DNA from: MH13 sp040219355
GTDB taxonomy: Bacteria; Pseudomonadota; Alphaproteobacteria; Rhizobiales; MH13
Assembly (NCBI GenBank): GCA_040219355.1
Contig: JAVJSN010000007.1
Span: 150,764 to 214,763, forward strand
Direction: 5' to 3'
Length of the DNA: 64,000 nt
Each line of letters opens with the position of its first letter. Within the stretch, counting starts at the first letter, position 1. Below the pieces are notes generated by a model. That model made no database searches. It was not told where the DNA came from and saw only the letters and a program-made list of their open reading frames with translations. A program made the translations under genes and the position numbers. Shown here piece after piece: positions 16,264 to 25,881 of the stretch.

Positions 16264-17829
16264 ATGGATATGTTTGTCGATGATGTCGTTATTGTTGGCG
16301 GCGGCTTAGCCGGGCTTTTCTGCGCGCTGAAGATGGCGCCGCGTCCGGTAACAGTTGTTACCGCCGCGCCTTTGGGCATAGGTGCATCCTCGGCCTGGGC
16401 ACAGGGCGGCATCGCCGCCGCCATTGCCGAGGGCGACACCTGGCAATCTCATCTGGCAGACACGATTGCCGCTGGTGCCGGGCTGGTCGATAAGGCCATG
16501 GCCGAGCTCTTGGTCAAAGAGGCCAATGTCCGCATTCAAGATTTGCTCACTTACGGCGTGCCTTTCGACACCGATCTGCAAGGCCGTCTGACCTTCGGTC
16601 GCGAGGCTGCGCATTCAGCGGATCGCATCGTCCATGTGCAGGGCGATCGGGCGGGCAAAGCCATCATGGCCGCATTGATCGAGACGGTGGCCAACACGCC
16701 ATCCATTCGCGTCATTGAAAACCATGTCGTCGAAGCGATCCTCACCGAGGGGCGCCAGGTGGTGGGGCTGCAATCGCGCGGGGATGCCGGCCAGGCAGAG
16801 GTGCCAACCACATTGCATACCCGCGCCGTGGTTCTCACGTCCGGCGGAACTGGCGGACTTTATGCGGTGACCACCAACCCGGTCGAAGCGCGTGGGCAGG
16901 GTCTTGCGATGGCAGCGCGGGCTGGTGCGATCATCGCAGATGCGGAGTTTGTGCAGTTTCACCCGACCGCATTGGCCGTCGGCAAAGACCCAGCGCCTCT
17001 GGCCACCGAAGCGTTGCGCGGCAAAGGCGCCACGCTGCACTACGGCGATGGCTCGCGCCTTATGGAAGGTATCCACGAGGATTTGGAACTGGCGCCGCGC
17101 GACATCGTGGCCCGCGCCATCCACCGCGCCGTTCAGTCTGGCAAAGGCGCGTTTTTGGATTGCCGTGAGGCGATTGGCGCCAAATTTCCAGAAATGTTTC
17201 CCACCGTTTATGCAAGCGCGATGGAAGCCGGCATTAACCCGGTGACCGACATGCTCCCCGTGGAGCCAGCCGCGCATTATCACATGGGCGGCATTCTCAC
17301 CGATGCGTACGGTCGCACGTCGTTGGATGGGCTTTGGGCCGCGGGCGAGGTGTCCTCCACCGGTGCCCACGGTGCCAACCGCTTGGCATCCAACTCGCTG
17401 CTCGAAGCTGTGGTGTTCTCAGCCCGTATCGCCGAAGATATCCTGCGCTTGATGCCGGTTCCTGAACTGCGCCACGCTGAAGTGGGGGCGAGCACTGGAT
17501 CTGTGGTGCTGTCGCATTCGGACGAAGAAGCGATGCGTGCCATCCGCATGGTGATGGGTCAGCATGTTGGCGTGGAGCGCAATGGCGAAGGCTTGGCGGC
17601 TGCGCTGAAAACGCTGCGTGGGATCAAAGACAACGCGATCAATCTATCTGTGCGCAACATGGCATTGGCCGCCTGGATCGTGACGGCCAGTGCCTTGAAG
17701 CGCACTGAAAGCCGTGGCGGCCATGCACGCGCCGATTTTCCCGACATCGATCCTGCCCAAGCCAAACGCTCTTTCTGGACCCTTGCTAATCTGCGGGCGG
17801 CGGTCGATGGCGTGCGGCAGGCTGCTTGA
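16264..17829 (+). CDS. nadB: L-aspartate oxidase
   Basis: NadB oxidises L-aspartate to iminoaspartate, the substrate of NadA. The 521-residue flavoprotein begins with the dinucleotide motif VIVGGGLAGLFCAL, then SSAWAQGGIAAA, HFHPTALAV-like QFHPTAL, EALRGKGATL, and TGAHGANRLASNSLLEAVVF. This is the succinate dehydrogenase/fumarate reductase flavoprotein fold with a C-terminal helical cap ending AVDGVRQAA. It lies 51 bp downstream of nadA and 21 bp upstream of nadC, so the three are one operon. Confidence 0.96.
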   Translation: MDMFVDDVVIVGGGLAGLFCALKMAPRPVTVVTAAPLGIGASSAWAQGGIAAAIAEGDTWQSHLADTIAAGAGLVDKAMAELLVKEANVRIQDLLTYGVPFDTDLQGRLTFGREAAHSADRIVHVQGDRAGKAIMAALIETVANTPSIRVIENHVVEAILTEGRQVVGLQSRGDAGQAEVPTTLHTRAVVLTSGGTGGLYAVTTNPVEARGQGLAMAARAGAIIADAEFVQFHPTALAVGKDPAPLATEALRGKGATLHYGDGSRLMEGIHEDLELAPRDIVARAIHRAVQSGKGAFLDCREAIGAKFPEMFPTVYASAMEAGINPVTDMLPVEPAAHYHMGGILTDAYGRTSLDGLWAAGEVSSTGAHGANRLASNSLLEAVVFSARIAEDILRLMPVPELRHAEVGASTGSVVLSHSDEEAMRAIRMVMGQHVGVERNGEGLAAALKTLRGIKDNAINLSVRNMALAAWIVTASALKRTESRGGHARADFPDIDPAQAKRSFWTLANLRAAVDGVRQAA

Positions 17830-17850
17830 GACCAACCGCTAAGGTTCCCT

Positions 17851-18735
17851 ATGTCCTTCGTCCAAAATGATTTGCCTCGACCCATCATTGATGAGGTCGT
17901 CAAAGCGGCCCTACTGGAGGATTTGGGCAGGGCAGGCGATGTCACGAGCCAAGCGTGCCTACCTGAAGGTGCGCGGGCCGAGGCCGTTATCCGTGCGCGC
18001 GTGCCTGGCACCATCGCTGGGCTACCGCTGGCTGAGTCTGCCTTTCGCCAGATTGGTGATCATCTAAGTTTTACATCCGACGTCGTCGATGGCGCGCGTG
18101 TGGAACCGGGCGATGCTGTGGCCCGCATATCTGGCCCAGCGATTTTGCTTCTGTCAGCAGAGCGCGTGGCGCTGAATTTCCTTACCCACTTGTCTGGGAT
18201 TGCCACGGCCACGCAAACCTTCGCCGATGCCATTGCTCACACATCCGCCAAAGTGACGTGCACCCGCAAAACGCTTCCGGGACTGCGCGCGGTGCAGAAA
18301 TACGCAGTGCGCAAGGGCGGCGGGTCGAACCACCGCTTTGGACTGGATGATGCGATCCTGATCAAAGACAATCACATCGCAGTCTGCGGCGGCGTGGTGG
18401 AAGCGGTTAGGGCCGCCAAAGCCTATGCGGGCCACCTGATGGCCATCGAGATTGAGGTCGACACACTCGATCAATTTGCGCTGATTTTGGCGCTCTCTGA
18501 TGCTGAACGTCCAGATGTCGTGATGCTTGACAACATGCCAGCAGCAACGTTGGCCAAAGGTGTTGCAATGAACCAGGACGCTGGCGGTAATCTTGTAACG
18601 CTGGAAGCCTCTGGCGGCATCACGCTTGAGACCATTGCCAGTGTCGCTGAAAGCGGCGTGGATTACATTTCCTCCGGCTGGCTAACCTCGTCTGCACCCT
18701 CGCTCGACCTCGGTCTTGATATCGACATCAATTAA
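17851..18735 (+). CDS. nadC: Nicotinate-nucleotide pyrophosphorylase (carboxylating)
   Basis: NadC converts quinolinate and PRPP to nicotinate mononucleotide, closing the de novo branch encoded by this operon. The 294-residue product shows LEDLGRAGDVTSQA at the N-terminus, the substrate-binding TCTRKTLPGLRAVQKYAVRKGG segment (written here in two parts: TCTRKTLPGLRAV, then QKYAVRKGGGSNHRFGL), and DNMPAATLA and EASGGITLE in the barrel. The stop overlaps the convergent methyltransferase gene by 4 bp. Confidence 0.96.
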   Translation: MSFVQNDLPRPIIDEVVKAALLEDLGRAGDVTSQACLPEGARAEAVIRARVPGTIAGLPLAESAFRQIGDHLSFTSDVVDGARVEPGDAVARISGPAILLLSAERVALNFLTHLSGIATATQTFADAIAHTSAKVTCTRKTLPGLRAVQKYAVRKGGGSNHRFGLDDAILIKDNHIAVCGGVVEAVRAAKAYAGHLMAIEIEVDTLDQFALILALSDAERPDVVMLDNMPAATLAKGVAMNQDAGGNLVTLEASGGITLETIASVAESGVDYISSGWLTSSAPSLDLGLDIDIN

Positions 18736-19814
18736 GTCGGTTTCTCAAACGCCAGAACCTTTGAAAAGAACGCGGTGTCCTCGTGCACGATTGAAAGGCC
18801 AGCGTCTTGAAACAGGCCGATCAAATCCGTGGTCGCATAGGTGGTGTAATAGGGCTCGTGGAAGAGCTGCGGAAACAGTTCAAGCAACCCGTCATAGGCG
18901 GGCGTATCGCCTGGTTGAAGGCTATCGACAAACACGAACATTCCCCCTGGCTTCAAAACGCGGGCGATCTCTTGGGAAACCGCGACACGGATCTTCGGCG
19001 GTAGTTCATGGAACAAAAAGACTGCTGACGTGAGGTCCAGCGAACCATCGGCAAATGGCATCTCTTCGGCCTTGGCCACCATGCCTTGCTGATGGCGATA
19101 ACGCTTGAAGCGCTTCACCGCGTGGCTCGCATAAGCCTCAGAAAGATCAAGCGCGATCAGTGGCATACGCGGATAGGCTTGGGATAGTGCATCGGCGAAG
19201 TTACCAGGCCCGGTGGCAAGGTCTACCGCCTTCAACTGGCGCTGATCTCGACCCTTCATCCAGTCCGCAACAGGCACCAAACCCATGCGTCGCATGGCGG
19301 CGGTGGCGCCGGTAAAGAGCACCTCAACCTGCGTATCGTAGAGCCGCGCGGACTCCTCACTCATCCAGCCATCGGTCTGGAAATGGAAATTCTGCTGATA
19401 ATAGCGCGGGCGCTTGTCGGCCTGCGGAGCTTCGCGGGCCTCTTGGTGGCGCTTCTCGGCACGCCTGCGCGCAACCTCAGGCGCATCAGCGAAAAACGCG
19501 CGAGCATCACGAATCCGGTCCACCCAGCGTTCGTTCTCTCGTGGCGCGGGATAAATCCCCGCTTCGATGTTGGACAAATCTCGCGCCGAAAGCGCCGCAA
19601 CGCCACGCAACAGCTCAGCAACCCCAGGCACTTTGCTATCGGGCGCTTTGACATCAGGTTTCAGACTTGGATCGCGCTCAACGGCGCGGCGCTGCATCTG
19701 CCGCATGCGATAAGCCTGGCCAGCATACCAGCCAACACGCGTGCCTTGGCGCGCGATATAGCGCGCCCGCGTGGCAAGTTTCGATAGGCTTAGGGGATTG
19801 GGTTCGGCCATCAT
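18732..19814 (-). CDS. Class I SAM-dependent methyltransferase, UbiE-like
   Basis: The C-terminal two thirds carry a Rossmann methyltransferase: motif I VDLATGPGNFADAL, motif II IALDLSEAY, AEEMPFADGSLDLTSAVFLFHELP and LKPGGMFVFVDS. The N-terminal 150 residues are basic and helical and not part of the common fold. The HELP segment (FLFHELPPKIR) is typical of a UbiE-related group in alphaproteobacteria whose substrate is unknown. Length is 360 aa. It is convergent with nadC, overlapping it by 4 bp. Confidence 0.8.
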   Translation of the reverse strand: MMAEPNPLSLSKLATRARYIARQGTRVGWYAGQAYRMRQMQRRAVERDPSLKPDVKAPDSKVPGVAELLRGVAALSARDLSNIEAGIYPAPRENERWVDRIRDARAFFADAPEVARRRAEKRHQEAREAPQADKRPRYYQQNFHFQTDGWMSEESARLYDTQVEVLFTGATAAMRRMGLVPVADWMKGRDQRQLKAVDLATGPGNFADALSQAYPRMPLIALDLSEAYASHAVKRFKRYRHQQGMVAKAEEMPFADGSLDLTSAVFLFHELPPKIRVAVSQEIARVLKPGGMFVFVDSLQPGDTPAYDGLLELFPQLFHEPYYTTYATTDLIGLFQDAGLSIVHEDTAFFSKVLAFEKPT

Positions 19815-19911
19815 CGCTCCTGCAACAGATCAGAAGAATGTGGCGCCAATGGCGAACTCCGGCAAGGGTTCGCCATTCACCTAAAGTGTCGCAGCCTCAG
19901 GTGGCGGCGTG

Positions 19912-20529
19912 TTAGCTGCCGAGACGGGCCAACCGCTCCAGCTTGGGAAGCGCCGTTTCCGGGCTTTCCTGGTAGGCAATGGTGCCCACCAACTGGTTCT
20001 CCTCGTTCATCAGGAAGATCGAGGCGGTATGGTCCATCGTGTAGTCGCCGTCATCCAAATCCACCCGACGAGCATAGACGCGATAGTTTGCCACCGCCTC
20101 GTCCACGGCCTCAGGCGTGCCGGTAAGCCCAACGATCTGATCGGAGAATGCTGCTACATACTGCTCAAGGAATTCCGGTGTGTCGCGCTCAGGGTCCACA
20201 CTAACCATCAGCACGTGCAAATCATCGGCGAGCGGTCCAAGCTGATCAAGGTAGGTTGAAAGCTCAAACAGTGTGGTCGGACACACATCCGGACAGTAGG
20301 TGAAGCCAAAAAAGATCGCCTTGGGTTTGTCGGCAAAGTCCTCCTGCGTCACCGTTTCGCCGGTGTCGGAGCGCACCAAGGTGAACGGGCCGCCAACGCT
20401 GTCCACGCCTTCATAAAGCGCGCTCTGGTCAGGCGCCCGATCGCGCAAAGTGGTGAGTGTCAAAAACGCGCCCATGCCGAGCACGACCAGGCCGACCAAG
20501 CCCCAAAGGACAAAGCGTAGCGCGCGCAT
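19912..20529 (-). CDS. SCO1/SenC family copper chaperone
   Basis: The 205-residue product has an N-terminal membrane anchor (residues ~7-27) and a thioredoxin-fold domain with the copper-binding CPDVCP motif (Cys79, Cys83) and the conserved His167 in TMDHTAS. SCO proteins deliver or reduce copper for the CuA centre of cytochrome c oxidase on the periplasmic side. The start ATG shares one base with the stop of the PCuAC gene, so translation is coupled. Confidence 0.92.
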   Translation of the reverse strand: MRALRFVLWGLVGLVVLGMGAFLTLTTLRDRAPDQSALYEGVDSVGGPFTLVRSDTGETVTQEDFADKPKAIFFGFTYCPDVCPTTLFELSTYLDQLGPLADDLHVLMVSVDPERDTPEFLEQYVAAFSDQIVGLTGTPEAVDEAVANYRVYARRVDLDDGDYTMDHTASIFLMNEENQLVGTIAYQESPETALPKLERLARLGS

Positions 20530-21080
20530 CAGTTGTGGCTCCCATGGCTGCTGTGGTCATCACTGTCATCGTCACCATGCCTCATCTCCATGGATCGCTC
20601 TATCACAGGCATGATCACGTCCTGTGTATCGCCGCTTTCAAACGTTAGCGTGACGGGCACTGTCTCACCGGTCACAAATGGGCTGGTGAGGCCAATAAAC
20701 ATCATGTGCAGACCACCAGGTGCAAGCTCGGTCTTTTCGCCAGCAGGCAGCGCGATGCCGCCTTCTATTTCGCGCATGCGCATCACATCGCCGTCCATGG
20801 TCATGGTGTGCAGTTCCACGCGTTCAGATACCGGTGAGGTAGCCGACACCAAGCGGTTGTCATCGCCACTGTTCGTAATGGTCAGGAAACCGCCGGCATT
20901 GCGGGCGTTGGGCGGCGTTTCGATCACCCGCAAGTGGCTGAGTTCCAGCGCACCAACGCTGACAGTCATGGCATCGTGCATGGCGTGATCGTCGGACTGG
21001 CCGTGGTCATGCGTCATGGCAACCGAAGAAGAAAAAACAAGCGCCAGCGCGCCCGCGGCAACGAGAAGAGATTTGGTCAT
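20529..21080 (-). CDS. Periplasmic PCuAC copper chaperone
   Basis: The start at 21080 gives a 183-residue protein with a signal peptide (MTKSLLVAAGALALVF...) and a PCuAC domain. The copper-binding Met/His set is H91, M102, H125 and M127 (ELHTMTMDGDVMRM ... GGLHMMF). The ends are rich in His and Asp (THDHGQSDDHAMH near the N-terminus, a His-rich C-terminus), which may add metal sites. PCuAC passes Cu(I) to SCO1 and cytochrome oxidase, matching the neighbour. Confidence 0.92.
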   Translation of the reverse strand: MTKSLLVAAGALALVFSSSVAMTHDHGQSDDHAMHDAMTVSVGALELSHLRVIETPPNARNAGGFLTITNSGDDNRLVSATSPVSERVELHTMTMDGDVMRMREIEGGIALPAGEKTELAPGGLHMMFIGLTSPFVTGETVPVTLTFESGDTQDVIMPVIERSMEMRHGDDDSDDHSSHGSHN

Positions 21081-21118
21081 TGGGGTGTCCTTCACAAAGA
21101 CGAAAAGAAAGAAATCGT

Positions 21119-21496
21119 TTAGCTGTGAAGGGGTTTTGGCGGCGCTCGCGCCGGTGGCGGTCCAGTGGGAGGGCCATCGCTCAATAGTCTGTCTTGCGGC
21201 ACAAACGACAGGCCATGCGTTGAGGTTAGAGGTGTTTCCAGAAGCGGTGTCGATGGCGGCAGAAGTGCCAGACTGACGGTCAATGTGCAGGGGCAAAAAC
21301 CCGCCCCGCTGACCATATCCTTCGGGTCATCATCGGCACCTGGGGGGGCGGAAAGGCACAGAGAGAAGCCACTTTCCAAGGCCATCGCCGGAGAGGCAGT
21401 GAGAACATACCCAACCATCTGCTGGCCCAACAAGGCGCAAAGCGCCAGCGTGGCCAATGGCGAACGCAGGTCAAGAAGGTGGCGCAGCACGGTCAT
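21119..21496 (-). CDS. Small exported Cys-containing protein, DUF2946-like, first gene of copper operon
   Basis: The 125-residue product has an N-terminal hydrophobic segment (residues ~14-35) and cysteines in FSLCLSA and GFCPCTL, with a proline-rich C-terminus. The length and the cysteine placement resemble DUF2946-type small proteins that often precede copper genes, but the match is weak. It ends 38 bp before the PCuAC gene and probably shares its transcript. A metal-related role is inferred from context. Confidence 0.6.
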   Translation of the reverse strand: MTVLRHLLDLRSPLATLALCALLGQQMVGYVLTASPAMALESGFSLCLSAPPGADDDPKDMVSGAGFCPCTLTVSLALLPPSTPLLETPLTSTHGLSFVPQDRLLSDGPPTGPPPARAPPKPLHS

Positions 21497-21548
21497 ACCG
21501 CTCTTTTAGGCCAATCAAGAGACGTTGCAAGCCAACCAGATGCCGCAG

Positions 21549-22832
21549 CTAGCGGGCCTCTTCCTCGTCCTCGAACAGCACCTGATCGGGTTCAATAAGA
21601 TCAACATCTTGCTCATCCAGATCAGTTTCAGAGAGCACCGCACCCATTTGGGCGGTCGCCGCGAACGAGAAGTCCCCGCGCTCATCCTCCGGCACCGCAT
21701 CGCGGAGACGCAGGCGCACTAGGACATAGACCGCCAGCACGGCCTGCGCGACGGCCATGAAGAGAAACAGTCCACCCGGACCCAATTGCTCCAGGAACAC
21801 TGGCGCAATCAATGGTCCGCAGATTGATCCCATAGCGAAGATCAACAACAGGCCAGATGCCATCGTCACATGTTGATTGGGCTCGGCATGGTCATAGGCA
21901 TGCGCCACAACGATCGAATAGGCCGGCAGCGTCACGAGGCCAAAGGCAAAGCCGCAGACCAATAACAAGGTGAACGTGGTAGGCGAGGCGAAAAAAACAG
22001 CCAAACAAGCGAGCGTTGATAGCCCAAGCAAGGCGAGCAGAACCAGCCGTCGATCCATCCTGTCAGACAAGCGTCCGAATGGCCATTGGCCGAGCGCCCC
22101 GGCTGCAACGGCCACACTCATGAAAATGGCCACTTGCTCCGTAGCAAGCCCGGACCGGGCAGCGAACACACCGCCGAACGACCAAAAGATACCCTGAATA
22201 ATCCCGATGACAAAAATGCCGATCAGCCCCAGCGGGGTATTCTTATAGAGCCGACGTAGATTGAGGCGCACCACCAACAGCGGCGCAGGCTGTGTGGCCT
22301 TGCTGAGCGCGAGCGGAATGGCGGCGAACGAAAACATGACCGATGCCAGCGTGAACAGAGCAAAACTGTCCAGCGGAAAGACAACCAAGAGCAGTTGGCC
22401 GAAGGTCACAGCGGCAAAGTTGACGATGATGTATGCCGATAGCACCAGTCCGCGGTTGGCGTTATCAGTGCGCTCGTTGAGCCAGCTTTCAATGATGATG
22501 TAGAGACCAGCCAGGCAAAACCCGGTTAAGATGCGCAGCATCACCCAAAAAGCCGCTTCCACAAAAAGCGGGTAGAACAGCAGTGTGCCAGAGGCGAGGC
22601 CAACCAACGCTGCAAACACGCGAATGTGCCCAACTCGCGCGACAAGCATGGGCACAAACATGCAGCCGATCATGAAGCCGAAAAAATACCCAGAACCCAG
22701 GCCACCGACCCAGAACGCGCCAAACGCTTCAGACTCGCCACGCAGTGGCACCAACGCGTGTTGAAGCCCATGCCCGGTGACAAGCAGAGCGGTGGATAGC
22801 AGCAGCGCGACAAACGGTACGAGCGCTCGCAT
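21549..22832 (-). CDS. Major facilitator superfamily transporter, YcaD-like
   Basis: The 427-residue product has about 12 hydrophobic segments. The first half contains HALVPLRGESEAFGAFWVGGL and IESWLNERTDNANRG, a pattern typical of the YcaD-like MFS group, and the inter-helix loop GRLSDRMDRR lies in the middle. The last ~45 residues form an acidic cytoplasmic tail (DLDEQDVDLIEPDQV) without similarity to transporters. The substrate is unknown. It lies 39 bp downstream of dxs. Confidence 0.8.
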   Translation of the reverse strand: MRALVPFVALLLSTALLVTGHGLQHALVPLRGESEAFGAFWVGGLGSGYFFGFMIGCMFVPMLVARVGHIRVFAALVGLASGTLLFYPLFVEAAFWVMLRILTGFCLAGLYIIIESWLNERTDNANRGLVLSAYIIVNFAAVTFGQLLLVVFPLDSFALFTLASVMFSFAAIPLALSKATQPAPLLVVRLNLRRLYKNTPLGLIGIFVIGIIQGIFWSFGGVFAARSGLATEQVAIFMSVAVAAGALGQWPFGRLSDRMDRRLVLLALLGLSTLACLAVFFASPTTFTLLLVCGFAFGLVTLPAYSIVVAHAYDHAEPNQHVTMASGLLLIFAMGSICGPLIAPVFLEQLGPGGLFLFMAVAQAVLAVYVLVRLRLRDAVPEDERGDFSFAATAQMGAVLSETDLDEQDVDLIEPDQVLFEDEEEAR

Positions 22833-22871
22833 GGCATGCCCAAACCTTGCTGGAGGCCTGGGTTGAAGCAG

Positions 22872-24797
22872 TTAGGCTCTTACAGGCGTGACGTATTTTT
22901 CTCGCCCTAGCAGACGAAAGACACTGGCGACAATACCATCAGCATCAAGTCCTGCCTCGGCGATCATTTTTGCCGGGCTGTCTTGATCGATGTAGCGATC
23001 AGGCAATGTCAGCGTGCTTACTTTCAAGCGGCCATCCAGCAGCGCCGCATCATTGAGCGCGTGCAGAACGAACGAGCCAAACCCGCCCATTGAACCTTCT
23101 TCAACCGTGATCAGAACCTCGTGCTCACGGGCAAGGCGGGTGATCAGGTCAACGTCGAGCGGTTTGGCAAAGCGGGCATCGGCGACCGTTGTCGAGAGAC
23201 CTTCGGTCTCAAGCGTGTCGGCAGCAATCAGCGCATCTTTTAGGCGTGAGCCAAGCGAGAGGATCGCCACGGTTGAGCCTTCCCGCACGATCCGTCCTTT
23301 GCCGATTTCAAGAACCGAGCCACGATCCGGCAGGTCGACACCGACCCCTTCACCGCGTGGATAGCGGAAGGCGATGGGGCCGTCATCATAGGCGGCGGCG
23401 GTGCGCACCATATGCACCAACTCCGCTTCGTCGCCCGCTGCCATGATGGTGAAGCCAGGCAGGCACCCCAAATAGGCAATGTCAAACGCACCAGCATGCG
23501 TGGGACCGTCAGCACCCACCAGGCCAGCACGATCAATGGGGAAGCGCACAGGCAATCCCTGGATCGACACATCGTGGACCACCTGATCGTAGCCGCGCTG
23601 CAGGAAGGTTGAATAGATGGCGCAGAACGGTTTCATGCCGTCACTGGCCATGCCCGCCGCAAACGTAACCGCGTGCTGCTCGGCGATGCCTACATCAAAC
23701 GTGCGTGTGGGAAACGCTTGGCCAAACATATCAATACCGGTCCCGCCAGGCATCGCCGCGGTGATGCCGACAATGCGATCATCCTCTTCGGCCTCGCGGA
23801 TCAACGATTGGCCGAAGACGCGGGTGTAGGCTGGCGCGTTCGGTTTGCTCTTTGCCTGCTCCCCAGTGATGACGTTGAATTTGGACACGCCGTGATATTT
23901 GTCCGATGAGGCTTCCGCCGGGCCGTAGCCTTTGCCCTTTTGCGTGCGCACATGCACCAATATCGGCCCCTGTTCGCTGTCACGCACATTTTCCAGCACG
24001 GGCATCAAATGATGGATGTTGTGGCCATCAATCGGTCCGACATAGTAGAAGCCAAGCTCCTCAAACATTGTGCCGCCGGTGAAAAACGAGCGGGTGAACT
24101 CTTCGGCCTGGGCCGCTTTTTTGTGCCAATAGGGCGGCAGTTTTTCAGCCACCCGCTTCAAGCCTTCGCGCACGGACCGATAGAAATTGCCGGAAACAAG
24201 CCGCGCCAAATAAGCGCTCATGGCACCGGTCGGTGGGGCAATCGACATGTCATTGTCATTGAGGATCACGATCAGCCGGGCATCCATGGCGCCAGCATTG
24301 TTCATCGCCTCATAGGCCATGCCTGCGGACATCGATCCGTCACCGATCACCGATACCACATTGTTGGTGCGCCCGGTGAGATCGCGCGCCACGGCCATGC
24401 CCAGACCAGCCGAAATGGAGGTCGAGGAATGCGCCGCACCAAACGGATCGTAGGGGCTTTCAGCACGCTTGGTGAAGCCAGATAGGCCGCCACCCTGGCG
24501 AATGGTGCGGATGCGGTCCCGCCGCCCTGTAAGAATTTTGTGTGGATAGCACTGGTGGCCGACATCCCAGATCAGCTTGTCCGTGGGTGTGTCGAACACT
24601 GCGTGCAGCGCCACGGTGAGTTCCACCACACCAAGGCCTGCTCCCAAATGGCCTCCGGTGACTGAGACCGCAGAGATCATCTCCGCGCGCACTTCCTCGG
24701 CAACTTGGGCCAGCTCATCATGCGACAAGCCTTTCAAATCGCTGGGGTCTGCTATTGCATCAAGGAGCGGTGTTTCAGGGCGTTCAATCATATCCAT
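22872..24797 (-). CDS. dxs: 1-deoxy-D-xylulose-5-phosphate synthase
   Basis: Dxs condenses pyruvate and glyceraldehyde 3-phosphate in the first step of the MEP isoprenoid pathway, also feeding thiamin and pyridoxal synthesis. The 641-residue product has the thiamin diphosphate motif VIGDGSMSAGMAYEAMNN, the invariant GHQCYPHKILTGR, DRAGLVGADGPTHAG in the pyrimidine domain, and a C-terminal transketolase domain (VEEGSMGGFGS). Length is normal. A hairpin and a small palindrome lie in its 166-bp leader. Confidence 0.97.
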   Translation of the reverse strand: MDMIERPETPLLDAIADPSDLKGLSHDELAQVAEEVRAEMISAVSVTGGHLGAGLGVVELTVALHAVFDTPTDKLIWDVGHQCYPHKILTGRRDRIRTIRQGGGLSGFTKRAESPYDPFGAAHSSTSISAGLGMAVARDLTGRTNNVVSVIGDGSMSAGMAYEAMNNAGAMDARLIVILNDNDMSIAPPTGAMSAYLARLVSGNFYRSVREGLKRVAEKLPPYWHKKAAQAEEFTRSFFTGGTMFEELGFYYVGPIDGHNIHHLMPVLENVRDSEQGPILVHVRTQKGKGYGPAEASSDKYHGVSKFNVITGEQAKSKPNAPAYTRVFGQSLIREAEEDDRIVGITAAMPGGTGIDMFGQAFPTRTFDVGIAEQHAVTFAAGMASDGMKPFCAIYSTFLQRGYDQVVHDVSIQGLPVRFPIDRAGLVGADGPTHAGAFDIAYLGCLPGFTIMAAGDEAELVHMVRTAAAYDDGPIAFRYPRGEGVGVDLPDRGSVLEIGKGRIVREGSTVAILSLGSRLKDALIAADTLETEGLSTTVADARFAKPLDVDLITRLAREHEVLITVEEGSMGGFGSFVLHALNDAALLDGRLKVSTLTLPDRYIDQDSPAKMIAEAGLDADGIVASVFRLLGREKYVTPVRA

Positions 24798-24846
24798 AGG
24801 GTCACACTAGCGCATCAATGGAGCCAATAAGACGCGCCATCATGAC

Positions 24847-24917
24847 GCGTAGGGGGAACGGTACCGTCCACCCTACGCCGACTTTGACTGTAAAGAAAGT
24901 CTGACACTTATAGTGTC
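24847..24917 (-). promoter_or_regulatory. Hairpin and palindrome in the dxs leader
   Basis: GCGTAGGG (24847-24854) pairs with CCCTACGC (24871-24878), enclosing the palindrome ACGGTACCGT. A second palindrome GACACT-TAT-AGTGTC lies at 24903-24917 and includes TATAAG on the minus strand, which could be a -10 element. The region separates pirin from dxs, so it may combine a pirin terminator with the dxs promoter or an operator. No known riboswitch is recognised. Confidence 0.35.
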
Positions 24918-24963
24918 CAATACGTTTGACTTTCGTCGCAACCACCAACCGTTGGTCGGGGCT

Positions 24964-25881
24964 CTAGTCAGGCAATGGGATAAACTCTTCTTCATCCCCT
25001 GGAACAATATCGAAGCGTTTCTCTTTCCAGTCGGCCTTCGCTTGATCAATGCGTTCTTTCGACGAAGACACGAAGTTCCACCAGATGTAGCGCTTGGAAT
25101 CCATCGGCTCGCCACCGAGGATGATGAACCGCACATCATCGCTGGCTGTTATGGTGATCCTGTCACCGGGTTTAAACACCAACAGCTGGCCTGGACCAAA
25201 GCTATCGCCAGCTATCTCCACAGTGCCTTTCACCGTGTAGATGCCGCGCTCATCATAGGTTGGGTCCAGCGGCATAGACGCACCGGCAGCCAGCACAGCA
25301 TCGGCGTAAAGCGTTGGCCACGCCGTTTCGGTCGGCGCTTTCACGCCCATCACCTCGCCAGCAACCACCCGCAGGCTCACACCGTGATCGTTGAGCATGG
25401 GCAGCTCATCAGCGCTGTAATGGATGAAAGCAGGGGCGGACTCTTCATGGCTTTCCGGCAGCGCAACCCAGCTTTGAATACCGAAGAGTTTTGGGCCCAA
25501 CGCTTTAGCGGCCTCAGACGTCCGCTCTGAATGCACGATCCCTTTGCCTGCCGACATAAGGTTCAGTTCGCCAGGTTTGATCGAGAGCTCGGTGCCAAGT
25601 GAGTCGCGATGCATCACCTCTCCCTCAAACAGGTAGGTGACAGTCGCCAGCCCAATGTGCGGGTGTGGGCGCACATCAATGCCGCCGCCGACCAAAAATT
25701 CTGCCGGGCCCATCTGATCGAAGAAAATGAATGGCCCCACCATCTGGCGTTTGGCTGAAGGCAGTGCGCGACGCACCTCAAACCCGCCTAGGTCGCGGGC
25801 GCGCGGCACAATCAATGTTTCAATCGCATCGCAAGACTTTGGATCGCCAAGCGTCGGATCCATATCAGGTTGCCAACTCAT
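24964..25881 (-). CDS. Pirin family protein
   Basis: The bicupin product (305 aa from the ATG at 25881) has the pirin metal ligands in HPHIGLATVTYLFEG and GIVHSERTSE, and a C-terminal cupin-like half (YTVKGTVEIAGD, GQLLVFKPGD). Bacterial pirins have reported quercetinase activity or regulatory roles; which applies here is unknown. An AAAGG a few bases upstream supports the start. The gene lies between DUF3592 and dxs on the same strand. Confidence 0.88.
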   Translation of the reverse strand: MSWQPDMDPTLGDPKSCDAIETLIVPRARDLGGFEVRRALPSAKRQMVGPFIFFDQMGPAEFLVGGGIDVRPHPHIGLATVTYLFEGEVMHRDSLGTELSIKPGELNLMSAGKGIVHSERTSEAAKALGPKLFGIQSWVALPESHEESAPAFIHYSADELPMLNDHGVSLRVVAGEVMGVKAPTETAWPTLYADAVLAAGASMPLDPTYDERGIYTVKGTVEIAGDSFGPGQLLVFKPGDRITITASDDVRFIILGGEPMDSKRYIWWNFVSSSKERIDQAKADWKEKRFDIVPGDEEEFIPLPD

